Below, in pieces: positions 1 through 9,465 of a DNA stretch of 64,000 nt; within the stretch, counting starts at the first letter, position 1; each line of letters opens with the position of its first letter. The DNA is from Dipteris shenzhenensis. Its lineage: Eukaryota > Polypodiophyta > Polypodiopsida > Gleicheniales. The position numbers and the translations under genes were made by a program. Below the pieces are notes generated by a model. That model did no database searches, was not told the DNA's origin, and worked only from the letters and a program-made list of their open reading frames with translations. The stretch lies in assembly GCA_047967505.1 (NCBI GenBank), contig CM106541.1; one strand, given 5' to 3'.

Positions 1-160
1 TTCCCCTCTTTCATGCTCATGCTCATGCTCTTATGCTCATGCATAAGCATAAACATATGTCTCCTTCTCTTATGCTGATGCATAAGCATAAGCATGAGCA
101 TATGTCTCCTTCTCTTATGTTTATGCTTATGCTTATGCATGAGCATATGTCTCCCTCTTT
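1..160. repeat. Short tandem repeat, ~45-bp unit
   Basis: Three copies of a block containing ATATGTCTCC (near 55, 100 and 145), about 45 bp apart, are separated by runs of the hexamer GCATAA or its complement. The hexamer runs (GCATAAGCAT and ATGCTTATGC) can pair with each other. The repeat creates a Leu/Cys-rich frame that looks like a signal peptide but is only repeat-encoded. Confidence 0.8.
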
Positions 161-180
161 CAATCTCTTTTCTCGGACTT

Positions 181-1608
181 AGCACTGCGACTACCCCTGG
201 TTCAACTCCTTTCGGATGTAGCACTGTGACTACCCCTCGGGGAACTCCTTTGCTAGCAGCACATGGCTTTGTCGGGAGTCCTGATGAGTTTGTAGGACAG
301 ATGACCGATGAGGAGGTAGCAACATTGTTCTCTTTGCTATCTCAGAGGACCTCAGCAATTCCCTCTCCTACACATATGACTAGACCTACTGCCTAGTCAT
401 CCCCTTTTGCCCCTTCGACTAAGGGGTCATCCCCTGCGCATGCCTATCATAAGGAAAGGAAGAGTAAGAGGGGCCGCTTATGTTGTGCTGACTTGAGAGA
501 TGTAGACGAGTCAGCACCCTCACATTCCTACAGGTCTCCACTTGGTCTCGAGACACAGTATCAATCAGGTCCCTTGCCCTCTCCTACTCCCACTGCTACT
601 CCTCGCTCCGGAAGCACTCGCACAACTTGCACTCCTAACTCTGCCACTACCATCAGTCCTGCTTACCCAGTCGAGGAACTCTCCTATCAAATCACAGCTA
701 CCGGAGAGATAATAGAAGATAGAAAGGGCAAAGCAATGATGGCCACCATGAGGCGGTTGATGAGCCATCACTTCAAGAGCCGCATTGCTACCGATTGGCA
801 GTATCAAGATGACCAAAAGAAGCAGGCGGTCATCGATGAATTAAAACAAAAACACCCTAACCCGCCAAATTGGGAGTTTAATGAAAATTATATGTGAGAG
901 CGCATGGGTTTGGTCTTGAAGCATCGTAGATCAACCTTGCGTACTTCCATCGCAAAGGGGATGGATAAACCTAGCTGGGCAGACAAAGCTGATTTGAAGT
1001 TCTTCAAGAAGCAGAATAGGGACTGTCCCGAAATGTTCGAGGGTCAGAGGAGGGCTATGAGGAGACGGCTCGACACCGTAGGTACTTCGCTCTTTGGTGC
1101 AAGCGGACGGTTGGCATTCGAGGCAACCATGGTAGGTCTACTTCTTCTCATTTAATGTATTGTTTTATTTGTTTTACTACATATTACATGCACTTTAACT
1201 CTCGTAAATCGGATCCACAACAAGCTATGATGGGTCGTCTTCCTACAGATGCAGAGACACTACATGCCTTTCGCATAGGAACAAAGCCATGGTTTATTGA
1301 GCAAGAGGCAATGGGAGCAACAGTCGATTGGGCTGAGGTGGCTGCTTGCACAGTATAAGTCTACTCCTACTTGTAATCTCACTTTTTAAATTGTTTTATT
1401 CTGTTAGTTCCAATCTAATTTTCGATTTATATGGTTCACTCTTAGGGTCAAAGCTCGAGCGTCCCATCACCAGAGGCGAGCGATCACCAGGGCTAGGAAT
1501 CATACGCATGTGACGAGGGTCAGGGAGAAGGCATACCTCACAAGGACCAAGGATCAGGCCAACAAGACAAGGATGAGGACGAGGATGATGAGAACGATTC
1601 GAATGAGT
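181..1608 (+). pseudogene. PTTA/En-Spm-like plant transposase fragment, copy A
   Basis: One frame runs from about 181 to 1131, with in-frame stops at 394-396 (TAG) and 895-897 (TGA). A Ser/Thr/Pro-rich leader is followed by a core with MATMRRLMSHHF, a Trp near WEF, STLRTSIAKG, FFKKQ and QRRAMRRRLDTVG. A later exon (about 1224-1350) encodes MGRLPTDAE and KPWFIEQ. The order, basic residues then R-x-x-x-R then GRxPT, resembles the PTTA/En-Spm transposase family (Pfam Transposase_24). That assignment comes from pattern memory, not a search. A last acidic exon follows TTAG at about 1446 and ends in a D/E-rich tail at 1606-1608, with one more internal TAG. The intron from about 1348 to 1445 (GTATAA...CTTAG) is in phase; the first intron's donor is ambiguous. 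A related copy lies at 39308-40143. Confidence 0.55.
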
Positions 1609-1614
1609 AGTAGT

Positions 1615-1816
1615 AGTAGTAGCTGTTTGCATATACTTCACCATGTATGTCATTTTGTATATCCGCTCGTTTGAGTGATTTTGTATCACCCTTTTTGAAA
1701 GGGTAATTTTGTAACAAACAATGTTGTATATGTTGGACATGTATATGCTTTGTTGCTCAATCATTTCATTTGAGCGATTTTGTATCACCCTTTTCGCAAG
1801 GGAAATTTTATAATAA
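1615..1816. repeat. Direct repeat after copy A
   Basis: A TAG trinucleotide run at about 1607-1622 is followed by two diverged copies of a ~45-bp block (about 1670-1716 and 1767-1815). Both contain GATTTTGTATCACCCTTTT and then an AAGGG...AATTTT segment. This is probably decayed 3' flank of the preceding pseudogene. No gene is seen here. Confidence 0.65.
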
Positions 1817-1838
1817 AAAACTTTTTTTTGTAATTACA

Positions 1839-1907
1839 AAAAAAAACATTAGTGGGGCAAAACAGGGCTTGCTATGGCCCTGTTTAGCCCCACTAATGCT
1901 TTTTTTT
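1839..1907. repeat. Short fold-back element (21-bp arms)
   Basis: Left arm 1847-1867 (CATTAGTGGGGC then AAAACAGGG) and right arm 1878-1898 are reverse complements with one mismatch, around a 10-base loop. An A-run lies outside the left arm and a T-run outside the right arm, which extends the pairing. It may be a tiny MITE relic or a transcribed hairpin. No clear target duplication is seen. Confidence 0.8.
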
Positions 1908-1920
1908 AGTTCTGTTAATC

Positions 1921-2027
1921 GTCGCTATATAGCGACGTTTACCAGTGTCGCTATATAGCGATGATTATTAGTGTCGCTCTATAGCGATGTTTATCAGCAT
2001 TGCTATATAGCGATGCTTTATAGCGAC
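1921..2027. repeat. Tandem palindrome array, 26-27 bp period
   Basis: The perfect palindrome TCGCTATATAGCGA (or a one-base variant) occurs at about 1922, 1948, 1974 and 2000, with a half site ending near 2027. Spacers are ACGTTTACCAGTG-like. The first copy extends to the 16-bp palindrome GTCGCTATATAGCGAC. Confidence 0.9.
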
Positions 2028-2188
2028 CATTCTTTTCCGATGCTTTTAACGACTTTAATAACGACGTCCCGTAAAAGAAAAAATTTTAATGTAAAAAACA
2101 TCGGTATTTTCATCGGAAAAGGGCCTATGCCTTGTAGTGTCTTCTTGTCGATGGAGAACAATACCTCTTTCTCCATGACATAGAGGTT

Positions 2189-2819
2189 ATGTTTGGTCTC
2201 TGGGAGGATGAAGCTCTGGGTGTCCTGTTTGGACATGAGGTGGACACAACTATGGAAGAACCTGGGTTTTTGGGAGCAGATGATTCAATTGAAGAGGTTC
2301 TTGCTTTAACACTGGCCCAAATCAAAGATGTAGAGACATCAATCTACTCGGACCTACCTGATGTGATAGAAGAAGCCTCCACATCTCACTCCAAACAGCA
2401 GGAGGCCTCTGGATCCATCCTCATTGACAAAGAGGAAGGGATTGAGCATGACGACTCCATAGTGGTAAGAAACTATGAGCTTTGAATTTCTTCTCTCTTA
2501 GTATACTTTCACTTTAATGGAATTCTAATGTAATGTTGGACTGTTGCAGGAGGCATTTTAGGTCAACCTATTCTCATCTCGGCAATGCCTTGTTCGCAGT
2601 AGCTTTGGCCGAGATCACTCACTGGCACATTACCTTGGCCAAGCAAAAGGGCGCTTTGTGGTTATCCACAAAAAGTTTTCTCCACATGGCACTAATGGCC
2701 TCCTGAAGTGCAAGGCTTGGTCATGAGTGATTGGTCATGTTGACATCAATCGCAATGCTGACAAGGTCATTTTGGTAAACTGCATGGCTGCCCTCAATGC
2801 CTTTAGAACCAATTCCAAG
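2189..2819 (+). pseudogene. Two-exon gene fragment of unknown function
   Basis: I do not recognise the protein. Exon 1 (2189-2464) encodes an acidic segment (FGHEVDTTMEEPGFLG, DDSIEEV) from an ATG. An 85-bp intron (2465-2549) has donor GTAAGA, a CTAAT branch-like site and acceptor TTGCAG. Exon 2 (2550-2819, exactly 90 codons) joins in the same phase, encodes GRDHSLAHYLGQAKGRFVV and VDINRNADKVILVN, and ends in AAG before GTATGG, another plausible donor. Two in-frame stops in exon 2 (TAG at 2559-2561 and a TGA near 2725) disable it. Downstream exons were not found. Confidence 0.55.
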
Positions 2820-3205
2820 GTATGGAATTGACGGCAACAACCATGTCCCTGGCTAGTAAAATAACAATAGCGTTGACTCTCTATCGACTAGGTTTAGAGC
2901 TAGAGGTGTATTTGGGAATTCAAAGCCCGATGTTCTCAAGGTTTAGAGAAGAGAGAGAGGCTCTGAAGCCTTATTGTATAGAAAATTTATTTTATATGAA
3001 TATAGATATACTTTTTATACAGTGCCCCATTTTGTGTTCTTTTACAAAATTTATTTTATACTGTCATTGTATTTTGTAACTTTAATTGTTGTTGGCATTA
3101 ATATTTTCATTCACTATTTTGTTCAAAAGCATGCTATTAGATAAATATTTGTGCTATAATGGTCATTTCTGGGCAATCCAATAAGAATCTCACTGCACGG
3201 TAGAA
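2820..3205. other. AT-rich spacer, no gene seen
   Basis: This follows the putative donor at 2820. It is AT-rich, with no recognisable domain, repeat or RNA gene. One 85-codon open frame is present but has no coding-like composition. Confidence 0.6.
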
Positions 3206-3210
3206 GGTAA

Positions 3211-3336
3211 ATGTGCTCGGCATCACGCGGGGAGCCTAGAAATGCCAAAACCCACTATGGTGTATATGGGGCCTATTTGACTTGTGCCATAGTGGGTTTT
3301 GGCATTTCAAGGCTCCTTGTGTGATGCCGAACACAT
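3211..3336. other. Long near-perfect hairpin (50-bp arms, 26-base loop)
   Basis: Arm 3211-3260 pairs with 3287-3336. The inner 20 bp (AATGCCAAAACCCACTATGG) are perfect, and the rest has a few G-U pairs and about two mismatches. Weaker pairing may extend about 10 bp further out. Length and loop size fit a plant MIRNA-like precursor or a MITE-derived hairpin. It lies about 130 bp beyond the AATAAA of the minus-strand ORF2. Nothing here shows that it is transcribed. Confidence 0.75.
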
Positions 3337-3467
3337 TTGCCACCTGCACCACGATGAAAAAACATCATTTGACCACTCAAATTCACACTGAACTTGCATA
3401 AACTGATGGAAAGCATCACATAACATGTATAATAACATTGGAACAATAATAGAACATAAAAATATCT

Positions 3468-3473
3468 TTTATT
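3468..3473 (-). terminator. Poly(A) signal of ORF2
   Basis: AATAAA on the minus strand lies about 70 bp downstream of the ORF2 stop codon at 3540-3542, a normal distance for a plant gene. Confidence 0.55.
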
Positions 3474-3539
3474 CATTGGCCTCAAAGGGCAAAGATTTAC
3501 AAAATGATTCAAGTTACACCAAATGAACCTAAGAAACAT

Positions 3540-4607
3540 CTAGGGCCTAAGGGAGGGATCGGAGCGGATGCGCTTGGCGAGTGCAAGGTCCTTGTCCATC
3601 ACTGTACTCTTTTGGCATGGATAGCACTTAAGTTCGCATCTTCAAAAAGACCTACTGTCATCTGCTCCATTGCCTCCCGAATCGCTCCCATAGTGCCTGA
3701 AGTGAAACACACATCATTCTTGTAATGTTGTGCTGTTTCCTGAAGTGCCTTCACGCCTGATTGTCCACAGTGGTTTGGAACTTGTGGATTTCCTGAAGTG
3801 CCTTCACGCCTGAATTTTTGCGCCTCTTAATCTTTGGGGGACCCTACACTGGCCTTTGGACATGGTTCCATGGCCACTTGTTCGCTTTGAACTTCTTTTT
3901 CCTCTCCTTCCTTGCAACCACCTCTTCAAACTTGTCTTCCTATGTTTGGTGGGTCCTTCGAGGTGGCTTGTCGTGCCTAGGGGTCTACTTTTTCCTTGGT
4001 CTCTTTTCCTTTTCATGAGGCTATGAGATAGCAGGCTGAGGCTCTTTCTCAGCTCGTACTAGAGGCTCCTCATATCTAATAAGATCGAGGCACAGAGGGT
4101 TGATGGTGCTCTTCCATGCGGTCTGCTTGGTTGGAGGATTGGGGCCAAGGTTCATTATATTTGCAAGCCCGCCAAATACTTCCTCTTATTGTGGCCCCTG
4201 TAATCTCTCCATCTCCTCTCTTTGCCTTTCTTGCTCTACTTGTTGGTCTAAATGCTCCATGCCAAGACCCCATGGAGGAGGGAGGGGCAGTTGATCAAAA
4301 CTAGAGACCTCTCGACTGCCACGGTTAGTTGTGTGGAAGGACTGAGAGGACCCTTGATCGTGGATCCTTCATCATGCTAGGATTCCTCATGGTGCTGAGA
4401 TCCTTGGGATCCCCCATGAGAGTCATATGGTGGGGACTCGCATTGCTTGGAAACCTGATGATGAGAACCGCCTTCTGATCCCTTCTGATCATTGCCCTCT
4501 TGGCCATTGGGGCTTGCTGTGTGTTCGGAGGCCATGGCATTGTGAGGACAACGGGTAGTGTCTAAACAATGTCCAGTTGGTCTAACAGTTTGTTTAACTC
4601 GTGCCAT
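3540..4607 (-). pseudogene. ORF2: unknown protein with a histone-H3-like N-terminus
   Basis: The first ATG after a TATA box (4605-4607) begins MARVKQTVRPTGHC. Histone H3 begins MARTKQTARKS, so seven of the first nine residues agree. A Gly/Ser/His/Gln-rich segment follows, with an in-frame stop at 4377-4379. Coding-like sequence continues in a neighbouring frame, with a charged coil (RQREEMERLQ), a basic patch (PHEKEKRPRKKVD) and IREAMEQMTVG, broken by several stops. A last frame change near 3598-3606 leads to a C-terminus AKRIRSDPSLRP and a TAG at 3540-3542, shortly before AATAAA. I recognise no domain after the N-terminus. It lies in tandem downstream of ORF1, so the two probably belong to one mobile element. 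The H3 resemblance is seen; its meaning is inference. Confidence 0.5.
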
Positions 4608-4621
4608 AGAAATGAGGGATT

Positions 4622-4693
4622 TTAGGGTTTTGAAGTGCTTTATATAGTCTTTTTTAAAAGCACTTTAGGGTTTTTCTTTTAAATTAGGGTTTT
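4622..4693 (-). promoter_or_regulatory. ORF2 core promoter: TATA box plus telo-boxes
   Basis: Read on the minus strand, CTATATAAAG (about 4638-4648) lies about 35-40 bp upstream of the ATG at 4607. AAACCCTAA telo-box motifs occur at about 4622-4630, between the TATA box and the ATG, and near 4666 and 4686 upstream of it. Telo-boxes near the start site are typical of plant translation and histone gene promoters. The untranslated leader would be very short. Confidence 0.55.
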
Positions 4694-4871
4694 TTGAGTG
4701 CACCCCCTCCCCCTAGTCTTTTGTCACGCTAGTTCAGTAATACTTAATCTTCACCACCCTCCCTTCCAATGCACTCACCCCTCTGCCTTGCCATGGCGCA
4801 CATGCAAATTTTTAATTTCCAAACAAATTTGTGAATTTTGGAATCTATAATTGACTCAAAATAGTGTTAAC

Positions 4872-4877
4872 TTTATT
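4872..4877 (-). terminator. Poly(A) signal of ORF1
   Basis: AATAAA on the minus strand is about 50 bp after the ORF1 stop (TAG, 4927-4929) and about 225 bp before the ORF2 TATA box. This gives the two-gene unit a compact tandem arrangement. Confidence 0.5.
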
Positions 4878-4926
4878 CATCAAACATTTACATTTGGGGC
4901 TCTCTTATTAGGACCCAATGCCTCCC

Positions 4927-7689
4927 CTATTTGATTCTACATTGCAACCAAAGCGCAACCCCTTGGCTCCCTATTGAGGACTTCCAAGCGGCACATCTCC
5001 TTGTCTTCTTGACATAATGAACCACTTTTGCGAGACTTGAGACCTCTACCTTATCGTGCTTGAGAGTCCTGGCCTCTAGACATCTATGAAACCAATCGAA
5101 CATTTCATGTAGTGCATTACTTTGCGCGATACCACCCCCATGCCTTGTATTCTTGAAGTATGTTGCCTTTGCTTTGTAGTGTGATTTCCCCATTCCTTGA
5201 GTATTCCAAATGGATAGAGGGCCCCATTGCTCCACAAACCATGGTGCATGTGCGTAAAGAATATGCTGTAAAGAAAAACATTGTGTTAGAAACATAAACT
5301 GACTCAAGTTTAAAGCACAAAATTTCAACCTAAGGAGGATTACCATGTAACGTGTAATATGTGACTCCCCCCATGCTTCTGCCATCAATGATATGAATTC
5401 TCCCAATGCTGTCCTGAGTCTCTCATAATAAAGTTCATCTGTTTGACCTTGTCTAAGCAACTTTATAGATGCATCAAGCTTTGTCCACATTTTTGCTCTC
5501 AAAGTAGCAATTCGCGGATGTGAAGCTTGATTTGTGGTGCACTCACACAAAGCTTTTCAGTACTCCCTACCTAGGGTGCTTTGAGCCAATGTATGTTTTT
5601 CTTTATAAGCATTGTGGTTGGATCAGAACCTCCTTGCCTTTCCTCCACCCATGGACACTTTAGCAGGAAGATTTTGTGTCTTTATTGATTGTTTCTTGTC
5701 CTTCTTAAGCTTCACATTGCCTCCATGAGGTCCCATTAGTGAGAGTAGCTCTTTAGCTTTTGCAATGCATTGTGTAGATACTTGCTGTGGCCTCAAATTC
5801 CAAGCATAAACTGGATGGAGATAGAGTAACTTATCAAGTATACGTAGTTCAGCATGCACCTGCTCCAATGGAATTGGTAGAATGGAGTCCCACTTAGGAT
5901 CCTTTTTGTGATGATTAGGGGCTACACTTTGGTTGTAAGAAAGGATGCCATTTTCCCACCGTAGGCTTCCCTTTTGCATCTTCTCAGAGGGTGCAATACA
6001 AGCATGTCCATTTTGCATCTGCACTTGTATCACAACCATAAAAGCACTTGAGGGTCTTCAAATCACCAGCTAGATGCCATTCAACTTGAAACATTCCATG
6101 CCCATCCACTATTAATGTTTGCCCTACCTCTTGTCTTTGAATAATCAATGGGATGCCAGTTCTCTCCCAAACCCACTTCAATGTCTCGTGGCCCTTCTTT
6201 GGGGTCTCAAAGGCTACAAGCCACCATATGTCCTTCTCAGATTGGACTGAGAAACCCTGCAACTTCCTTATCACCTTTGAGCAAAATGCAAGGCATCCTT
6301 CATAATATAAATGCTCACCCTCTAGCTTGTGCTCTTTTACCAACTGAGCTTCATCCATTTTTATAAAAAATACTAGCTTGACATCTATACAATGAAAGAT
6401 AAATACAGTAAGGATATAGAAATGAGAAGAACTAAAGTTGAATGTGAAGAGGGAATTTCCCTTACCTTCTTCTCTCATCCCATAGAATTTGACCATGGCT
6501 CTCTGTAAATTCTCTACATCCACATAAACATTATTGAAATCATTCATCTCAAACGTTTGGATGCCAGATTTCCTGTTACTCTTCCAAGTCATTGTGCCAC
6601 TTACACAATGGTATCCTCCAAGCTTTTCTCTAGCACATTGGTTTGTTTCTTGATGTGCAAGCCTTACAGACCACGGTGTTGGCAATGGCATTGTAGATAT
6701 CTTACACTTTTCCTCCATAGCAAACTTGAAATTTTTAAAAATAGAGTTGTAAGCTTCACAACTTACACCAGCAGCATCACAAGCTCCAAGCACCTCCTTT
6801 GCTTGGATGAGGCCCTTGAAATCCTTCATTACCTCTCTAGCAACTTGTTTAAATAGCCCTTTTTGTCTAGGGTCCTTCAATACTTCCATGACATCACTTG
6901 GCTTTATTCAACTTCTTAGAACATATGAAGGATCACTATCATCCATTTCCATTTTTCCCATCACATCCTCCTTGAAATTCCTAAAGTAGAGTACAAATGA
7001 GTCTTACTGGAAAGAATGCCAACACCACAAATATTTTGGACTAAGAAATTTCATTGAAAATTTGGGGAACTAACCTTGCAGCCCGTATCCTCCTCTTTCA
7101 GGCATCACTATTGGTTGACAATGCATCTCTTGTTCCTTCTTCATAACACATTGAACTTGGCCATAGATAGTCCTTTCCAAATCTTGTTTGCTTTCAGCGA
7201 GCTTTTGGATTGATTCTTCCAATTTACGTCGCTCCAAGTCCAATGCATGTGCCTTGTCACTGAGTTCTTTGTTTTGCAATTGGAGATCTCTTGGAGATCC
7301 TACATACTATTATGCATTGCCACAATAGTAATATTTCCCAAATGTGCAACTTCTTCTGCTTGGGCTCTCTGCACCTTGCTTGCTTGCATAGCCAATGTCT
7401 GAGAATGGTTCAATTGATTGCAATAACCAAGCAATCCAGCATGTCCCTTGCCAACAAACCAAACAACATCATGCACTATATGAAAAGGAGGACTCTTTTG
7501 GGTGGCATGGTCTAAAGGATACAAGTTTCCATCCACCCAAAGGTCAAGATGCTTCTTCCCTTGCAATCGAAGACTGTGGAGCACACTTTGAGGAGTTCCA
7601 CTATATCCCAAAGCGTGTGTGCTTGCATATTCTGCCTCCAGTTGTTGGTTCACATGGTACTTGTTGGATATGTCTTCGAATGGTGCCAT
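4927..7689 (-). pseudogene. ORF1: multi-exon transposase-like gene, decayed
   Basis: Exons on the minus strand are 7689-7075, 6980-6466, 6384-5344 and 5265-4927. Introns of 94, 81 and 78 bp have GT-AG ends and keep phase. The N-terminus has WVDGNLYPLD and then a charged coiled coil (LDLERRKLEESIQKLAES). The middle has WHLAGDLKTLK and a WTCLYC Cys pair. It continues with ILPIPLEQVHAELRILDKLL, then YAHAPWFVEQWGPLSIWNTQ and GMGKSHYKAKATYFKNT after the last intron. The order GDLK, CxxC, then an H-rich segment before GxxxxxSxQGxEK recalls uncharacterised eukaryotic transposase-like proteins. I cannot name the superfamily. Damage: an 11-bp duplication and TAG at 7280-7302, TGA stops at 6908, 5623 and 5557, and a one-base frame change near 6000. 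The C-terminal stop looks natural. Confidence 0.6.
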
Positions 7690-7739
7690 GAGTACTCAAA
7701 GAGAGGTATCAGTGATGCAGGCTAAAATGTAGGGGAGAG

Positions 7740-8200
7740 CTGGCAAAGATGGTGAAGTGAGAGGGAGAGAGTAGCAAGGAAGAGGGAGGAGGAGAAGCAG
7801 ATGAGGGCAAGAGGAAGAGGAGGAGGAGAGTAGGGTGACAGGTGTAGAAGGGAGAGAAGGAGCTACTGTAGAAGGGAGGAGGAGGGGAGAGCAGTGATAC
7901 AGGAGGGAGGAGGAGGGGAGACATTCTACAGGTTGGAGCAGAGGAGAGGGAGCCTAGGTGCCTAGAGAAGGAGGGGAGAGGAAGGAGGGAGGAGGAGCCA
8001 GAAGGAGGAGGAGGAGGGGAGAGGGAGGAGGGAGGAGGAGCAAGACAGAGGAGGGAAGAAGAGGAGGGAGGGGGAGGGAGGGAGAGGGAGAGGGAGGAGG
8101 AGGAGGGAGGGAGGGAGGGAGGGAGGGAGGAGGGAGGGAGAGAGAGGGAGGGAGGGAGGGAGAGAGGGAGGGAGGGAGAGAGAGAGAGGGAGGGAGGGAG
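7740..8200. repeat. GA-rich (GAGGGAGG)n microsatellite
   Basis: Purine-only sequence builds from AGGAGGAGG into regular GAGGGAGG/GAGAGAGG units between 8040 and 8200. On the minus strand it is CT-rich and lies directly upstream of the ORF1 start, where plant leaders often carry CT tracts. Long Pro/Ser or Arg/Gly/Glu frames in it are repeat artefacts. Confidence 0.9.
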
Positions 8201-8221
8201 ATTCCAAATTTGAAATTCAAA

Positions 8222-8650
8222 TTTTAAAAAGTTGCCCCATCCCCTCATTGATGGGGGGAGAGGTGGGCTCAAATGTGGGCTTAACCCACCTAGGTTGGGC
8301 TGGTTAGGCCTCTTTGGGACCATGCAAGCCCCTTGCATCAGCCCACTAAGCATTCCCTAATCCATTCCTTATGAGGCCCTTTTGAGACCCCAATTCTCCC
8401 CTAATGGTTGGCAAGACAGGGCTCAACAAATGGCAAAAAAACCTTCAATGATCTAGGTGAAGAGGACCCTATTGGAGAATGAATTGGGCTAGGCACAACC
8501 CAAGAGGGGCAAGGCTCTGACTCTAGCATCAACAGTGCATGGGTAGTAGACCCATGATCAAAGTTGAGTGCTAAGTTCACAGTAGGCTAGGTGCTTGTTT
8601 GTGTGGTGCTTGCAGGCCACCTTAACTAGTAGGATCATCTTTGTCATCAT
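8222..8650. other. Unassigned spacer
   Basis: No domain or open frame of note is seen. A small hairpin lies near 8233-8260 (CCCCATC with GATGGGG). The sequence may be decayed 3' part of the coiled-coil pseudogene to the right. Confidence 0.5.
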
Positions 8651-8699
8651 GACCATGTTTGCATGGGTGCAGCAACTTCTTGATCCTATATTAGAGGGC

Positions 8700-9106
8700 C
8701 TTGACATTTTCTTTCCAAAACTTGTCATTTTTTTCTTGCAACCTTGCAGAGGCTAGATTTCCTATTGCGATGGTGGTGGACTCAAGTTCTTGGATGGTCT
8801 TTCTTTATGCTCTCACCTGGTTGCATGTCTCTATGAGCTCGTCATCCATTGTTCATATTGATACTTCATTTCCTAGAGGAGTTGGATGAGGAGCTGGACT
8901 ATGGTGGTGGACTCAAGTTCTTGGATCATCTTTCTTTGTGCTCTCACTTTTTTGCATATTTGTACGAGCTTGGCATCGATTGTTTGTATTGACACTTCCT
9001 TTCCTAGAGGAGTTGGACTATGATGGTGGTGGACTCAAGCTCTTGGATGATCTTTGTTTGTGCTCTCACTTGTTTGCATGTCTCTGCAAGCTTGACATCC
9101 ATTGTT
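8700..9106 (-). pseudogene. Coiled-coil pseudogene, 3' part (tandem repeats)
   Basis: Three diverged units of about 125 bp lie here. On the minus strand each encodes variants of VRAQxKxIQELESTT followed by a QLL..ERKCQYKQ-like segment, with frame changes and stops between units. The regular charged pattern suggests a coiled coil. The third unit is interrupted at 9106/14545 by copia-1: the ERKCQYKQ unit continues beyond its right end at 14545-14590, and TTGTT flanks both sides. This piece and 14545-16383 are therefore parts of one interrupted gene. Confidence 0.55.
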
Positions 9107-9453
9107 TGTTGAGATATCGAGCTCCACTCGCGATATGCCAGGGTGACCGTTGTGCATTTATGTCACCGACTTGTTAGCTGTAGACGCGGTTGGTACACCA
9201 CCCACGAATATGGATGACAGCTATCCTTATCTACTCTAGTTTGTGGCTCAGTTAGTATGCCACCTTAGTTAGTTGAGTTTGGTTTGAGACCCACATATAG
9301 GGTTCTCCTATTTCTTTGTACGAGAGTTCTTTTGGCTTTCACAACTAAGAAGAGGAAATTTGTTTTCAGCCTCCACCTTTGTGGGTATTCCCCCATTGTG
9401 CATGTGAGAAAGCCGCAAGTGAGACTCCTTCCCTCTCTCCCACTATCTTCACA
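9107..9453 (+). repeat. Copia-1 5' LTR
   Basis: 347 bp, TG...CA ends. It matches the 3' LTR closely but lacks 5 bp near AATAATAGC. A weak TATA-like CACATATAGGG lies about two thirds of the way along. Confidence 0.93.
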
Positions 9454-9465
9454 TGGTATCAGAGC
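9454..9465 (+). other. Copia-1 primer-binding site
   Basis: TGGTATCAGAGC directly follows the LTR. It is complementary to the 3' end of plant initiator methionine tRNA, the usual minus-strand primer for copia elements. Confidence 0.93.

Noticed and set aside
94-396. Open frame with a Leu/Cys-rich start resembling a signal peptide
   Set aside because: The hydrophobic start is encoded by the GCATAA-type tandem repeat; only the part from about 181 on belongs to the PTTA-like pseudogene.
7709-8353. Pro/Ser-rich and Arg/Gly/Glu-rich frames
   Set aside because: They are produced on both strands by the GAGGGAGG microsatellite; no independent coding signal.
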